Below are positions 62,162-64,000 of a DNA stretch of 64,000 nucleotides, one piece after another (the first letter of the stretch is position 1; the number at the start of each line of letters is the position of its first letter). The DNA comes from Thermoanaerobaculia bacterium. Lineage in GTDB: Bacteria; Acidobacteriota; Thermoanaerobaculia; Multivoradales; JAHEKO01. The DNA lies in contig CAMYOG010000010.1 in assembly GCA_947259925.1 (NCBI GenBank), forward strand, positions 1-64,000, read 5' to 3'. A model generated the notes under the pieces. That model worked only from the letters and a program-made list of their open reading frames with translations, searched no databases and was not told the DNA's origin. The position numbers were made by a program, and so were the translations under genes.

Positions 62162-63688
62162 ATGCCCCAATTCGGTCAACCAGAGCTGCCAGCGGTCCCG
62201 GGCCAATCGCGTATCAGGGCCACCATGTCGAGCTTCCTCAAGCGAGTCCTGGGGGTCGATCCGAAGCTCCGATACCGGGGTCGCCTGCCCGAGGAGATCC
62301 CCGCGCAGGAAGCCAAGCGACTGCTCGAGACCATCAGAGCCCGCTTTCCGCGGGTCGAACACCCGTTGACGGGGAAGGTCACCTACCCGATCTCGACGGG
62401 CAGGATCGTTCCGGATACCTCGGAGGGCGCGGTGATCGGCCTGACGCGCCAGGTCGAGGAGACCCGCCGGCTGATGAAAGAGGTGGAGGCGATCTGCGAC
62501 CCGTGCGACGATGCGCAGCCCTTTGCCGATCTCATCAACACTGACCTCAACTCGCTCGCGATCGAGTTCTCGCACGAGCCGTCCGAGACCGCGGTCGATA
62601 CCTGGCTCGAGGCGCTCCTGGGCGAGGAGCTGGTCCATGGCGATGGCAACGGTGAGCTGGGCGGCCATGTGCGCAAGTACATGGACGCAGCGCTGCTCGA
62701 CGAAAGCTACGTCGTCAAGCCCGAGGACCTGGTCAAGTGCGAGAAGTTCGAAGCGTTCACCGAGCAAGCGACCTGCATGCTCAATTCGTGGAAGGCGTAC
62801 AAGGACAAGCCGCTGTTCAGTCGGCGACTGCTGCACCTTCGGCGCTCGATCGAGTGCGCTTCCGAAGGGGTCGAGACCCTGTTCACCGGTCTCGAGGAGC
62901 TGGGCTGGGAGCGCGAGTGCTTGAAGCTCGAGTACCTCACCTTCCAGAACGGCGTCGAGCTGCCACCGGAGCCGTTCGAGCCCTACTTCGCCAGCCTTGC
63001 CGATACCTTGGACACGGCGCTCGAGGTCGTCGACCGGCACGGTTTGCTCGGAGCCGTGGAGCTCCGCCCGATCCTCAGCAGAGCTGCGGATCAGCTCGAG
63101 TGGGCCGTCGCGCCGCCGCCAACGTCGGGTGACGACGACAACCACAACGATCACGGCGACGACGACGACCACGACGACCACGACGACGACTACCCGCACG
63201 ACGACATCGAAGAGCTGCTCAAGCTCGGCATGGAGCAGGGAGTCCTGAGCCAGAAGACCAAGTACTTCTACTTCCGAAAGGGCAACCGAGGGGAGCTCAA
63301 GCACGAGAACCCGGAGGTGGTGCTCGATCAGATCCGCGGCGACAAGAAGCTGCAGGGGCAGCTGCGTCAGGAGTGCGGCGTCGGCCCGCCGGCCGGGTGG
63401 ACCGACGAGACCGAAGTCGTCGAAGAGACGACAGAGGAGGTGGTCTCGTTCCTCTTCAAGGACGAGGACTGCGACCACTCCGACTGCTGTTGCACCGTTC
63501 GGATCGATCCTCACAAGGAGGCCCGGCGCATCGTCACCCGGATGGCGGGCACTCTGAAGGAGGGAGCCAGCACTGTCGAAGAGATCGAGGACGACTGGGA
63601 CCGCAAGCGGAAGTGGTGTTGCGACGAGGCGATCGAAGTCGACCCGTACGCCGAGAGCAAGTCGGCTGCAAGGAAACCTGGCGCCTGA
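62162..63688 (+). CDS. hypothetical Cys- and Asp/His-rich protein
   Basis: Not recognised. The 508-residue cytosolic-looking protein shows CDPC (112-115), a low-complexity Asp/His tract at 323-348 (DDDNHNDHGDDDDHDDHDDD) and a cysteine cluster CDHSDCCC (437-444) followed by CC (486-487). The Asp/His tract and cysteines suggest divalent-metal binding. The flanking parts are helical and charged. ATG 62162 lies 3 nt after the zincin stop, with AAGGAG just before that stop as ribosome binding site. It may carry zinc or calcium for its neighbours, which is inference. Confidence 0.6.
   Translation: MPQFGQPELPAVPGQSRIRATMSSFLKRVLGVDPKLRYRGRLPEEIPAQEAKRLLETIRARFPRVEHPLTGKVTYPISTGRIVPDTSEGAVIGLTRQVEETRRLMKEVEAICDPCDDAQPFADLINTDLNSLAIEFSHEPSETAVDTWLEALLGEELVHGDGNGELGGHVRKYMDAALLDESYVVKPEDLVKCEKFEAFTEQATCMLNSWKAYKDKPLFSRRLLHLRRSIECASEGVETLFTGLEELGWERECLKLEYLTFQNGVELPPEPFEPYFASLADTLDTALEVVDRHGLLGAVELRPILSRAADQLEWAVAPPPTSGDDDNHNDHGDDDDHDDHDDDYPHDDIEELLKLGMEQGVLSQKTKYFYFRKGNRGELKHENPEVVLDQIRGDKKLQGQLRQECGVGPPAGWTDETEVVEETTEEVVSFLFKDEDCDHSDCCCTVRIDPHKEARRIVTRMAGTLKEGASTVEEIEDDWDRKRKWCCDEAIEVDPYAESKSAARKPGA
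63131..63207 (+). repeat. (GAC/CAC)n trinucleotide tract
   Basis: Imperfect run of GAC, CAC and AAC codons within the gene at 62162. It encodes the Asp/His tract and is prone to length change without loss of frame. Confidence 0.75.
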
Positions 63689-63728
63689 GTCGCGAGGTGG
63701 CGAGCCAGAACGTTAGAGGAGAGAGTCC

Positions 63729-64000
63729 ATGGCAACTCGAGAAGACTATTTCGATCTGCTGAATCAGCTCGAGACCACCCGCGCACGGCTCGCAGACCTG
63801 CAGGCCGCAGAGCAGCCCGACCAGCCGGCGCTGGCGGGTGCGATCTCCACCGTCATCACCGACATGAAGGCGTTGTCGACCCGGCTGCAGATGGAGGCCG
63901 AGGCGCCCCCCGATCACGGGCTGACCGACCTGATCGGACTCGGCCCGACGGCGGCCGACGACCTGGCCGATACCCGGACCTCGGCCGGGGTGGCGCCGTA
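63729..64000 (+). CDS. hypothetical protein, truncated by window end
   Basis: Not recognised. The first 90 codons are seen (ATREDYFDLLNQLETTRARL, DLQAAEQPDQPAL, ISTVITDMKALSTRLQMEAE). They are predominantly helical with heptad spacing, which suggests a coiled coil, and no signal peptide is present. ATG 63729 follows GAGGAGAG at a good distance and is 40 nt after the previous stop, so it continues the operon that starts at 59137. The 3' end is beyond the window. Confidence 0.65.
   Translation, partial: MATREDYFDLLNQLETTRARLADLQAAEQPDQPALAGAISTVITDMKALSTRLQMEAEAPPDHGLTDLIGLGPTAADDLADTRTSAGVAP

Noticed and set aside
60341..63514. 1057-codon open frame on the minus strand
   Set aside because: It lies antisense to four coding regions with proper start sites and coupled junctions. 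Its translation is Arg/Leu/Val-rich with no domain, and long antisense frames are expected at this GC content.

Overview
The window is GC-rich, densely coded bacterial chromosome. It has no tRNA, rRNA, CRISPR array or intact insertion sequence that I can see. A VWFA protein of the Acidobacteria-associated type, two membrane-anchored Ser/Thr kinases with TPR tails, CRTAC1/FG-GAP and PQQ-type propellers, multihaem cytochromes and three GEMM-I riboswitches suggest an Acidobacteriota (Thermoanaerobaculia/Holophagae-like) or similar environmental genome. That placement is inference.

Layout. 0.4-9 kb: ACR3 arsenite efflux, patatin lipase, an ICMT-like methyltransferase, a GEMM-I riboswitch in front of a large FG-GAP/PKD/malectin surface protein, and a decayed fragment. 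9.0-18.7 kb: eight tightly coupled genes led by DAHP synthase, followed by CRTAC1, an HZS-alpha-like lipoprotein, a trihaem MauG-like protein, a Reg_prop propeller, a RidA protein and two periplasmic binding proteins. 19-20.8 kb: two small genes, each with its own GEMM-I leader. 20.8-35.2 kb: two kinase-TPR genes, a PQQ propeller with EF-hands, MscS, a CPBP protease, a VWFA protein, a tetrahaem cytochrome and a SYLF protein. 35-41 kb: YbjQ, two small Cys-containing proteins, and an electron-transfer cluster (pentahaem cytochrome, cytochrome/beta-barrel fusion, Tll0287-like haem protein). 41-53 kb: MDR oxidoreductase, LytTR regulator, FAD oxidoreductase/rhodanese pair, PPK2, a PadR operon, a cysteine-synthase-like enzyme and a DUF4038-type glycosidase.

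54.1-64.0 kb holds the strongest candidate for an undescribed system. Three paralogous bipolar proteins (very acidic N-terminal half, very basic C-terminal half, a shared core motif) are encoded with an M18 aspartyl-aminopeptidase, a V8/trypsin-like serine protease, an aldo/keto reductase with a coiled-coil tail, a single-domain LuxR regulator, a HEXXH zincin and a Cys- and Asp/His-rich protein. Four transcription units there share one promoter architecture: CTCGRA-N3-GCGACT, then 22-23 nt, then a TAGANT-like -10. This points to one regulon with an activator site near -43. Both proteases belong to families that prefer acidic residues, so they may process the acidic halves.

Intergenic DNA is rich in short dispersed repeats (core CCGAAACGGGTGGCACCTC), a REP-like palindrome that also forms a 240-bp inverted-repeat element, and remnants of dead genes.
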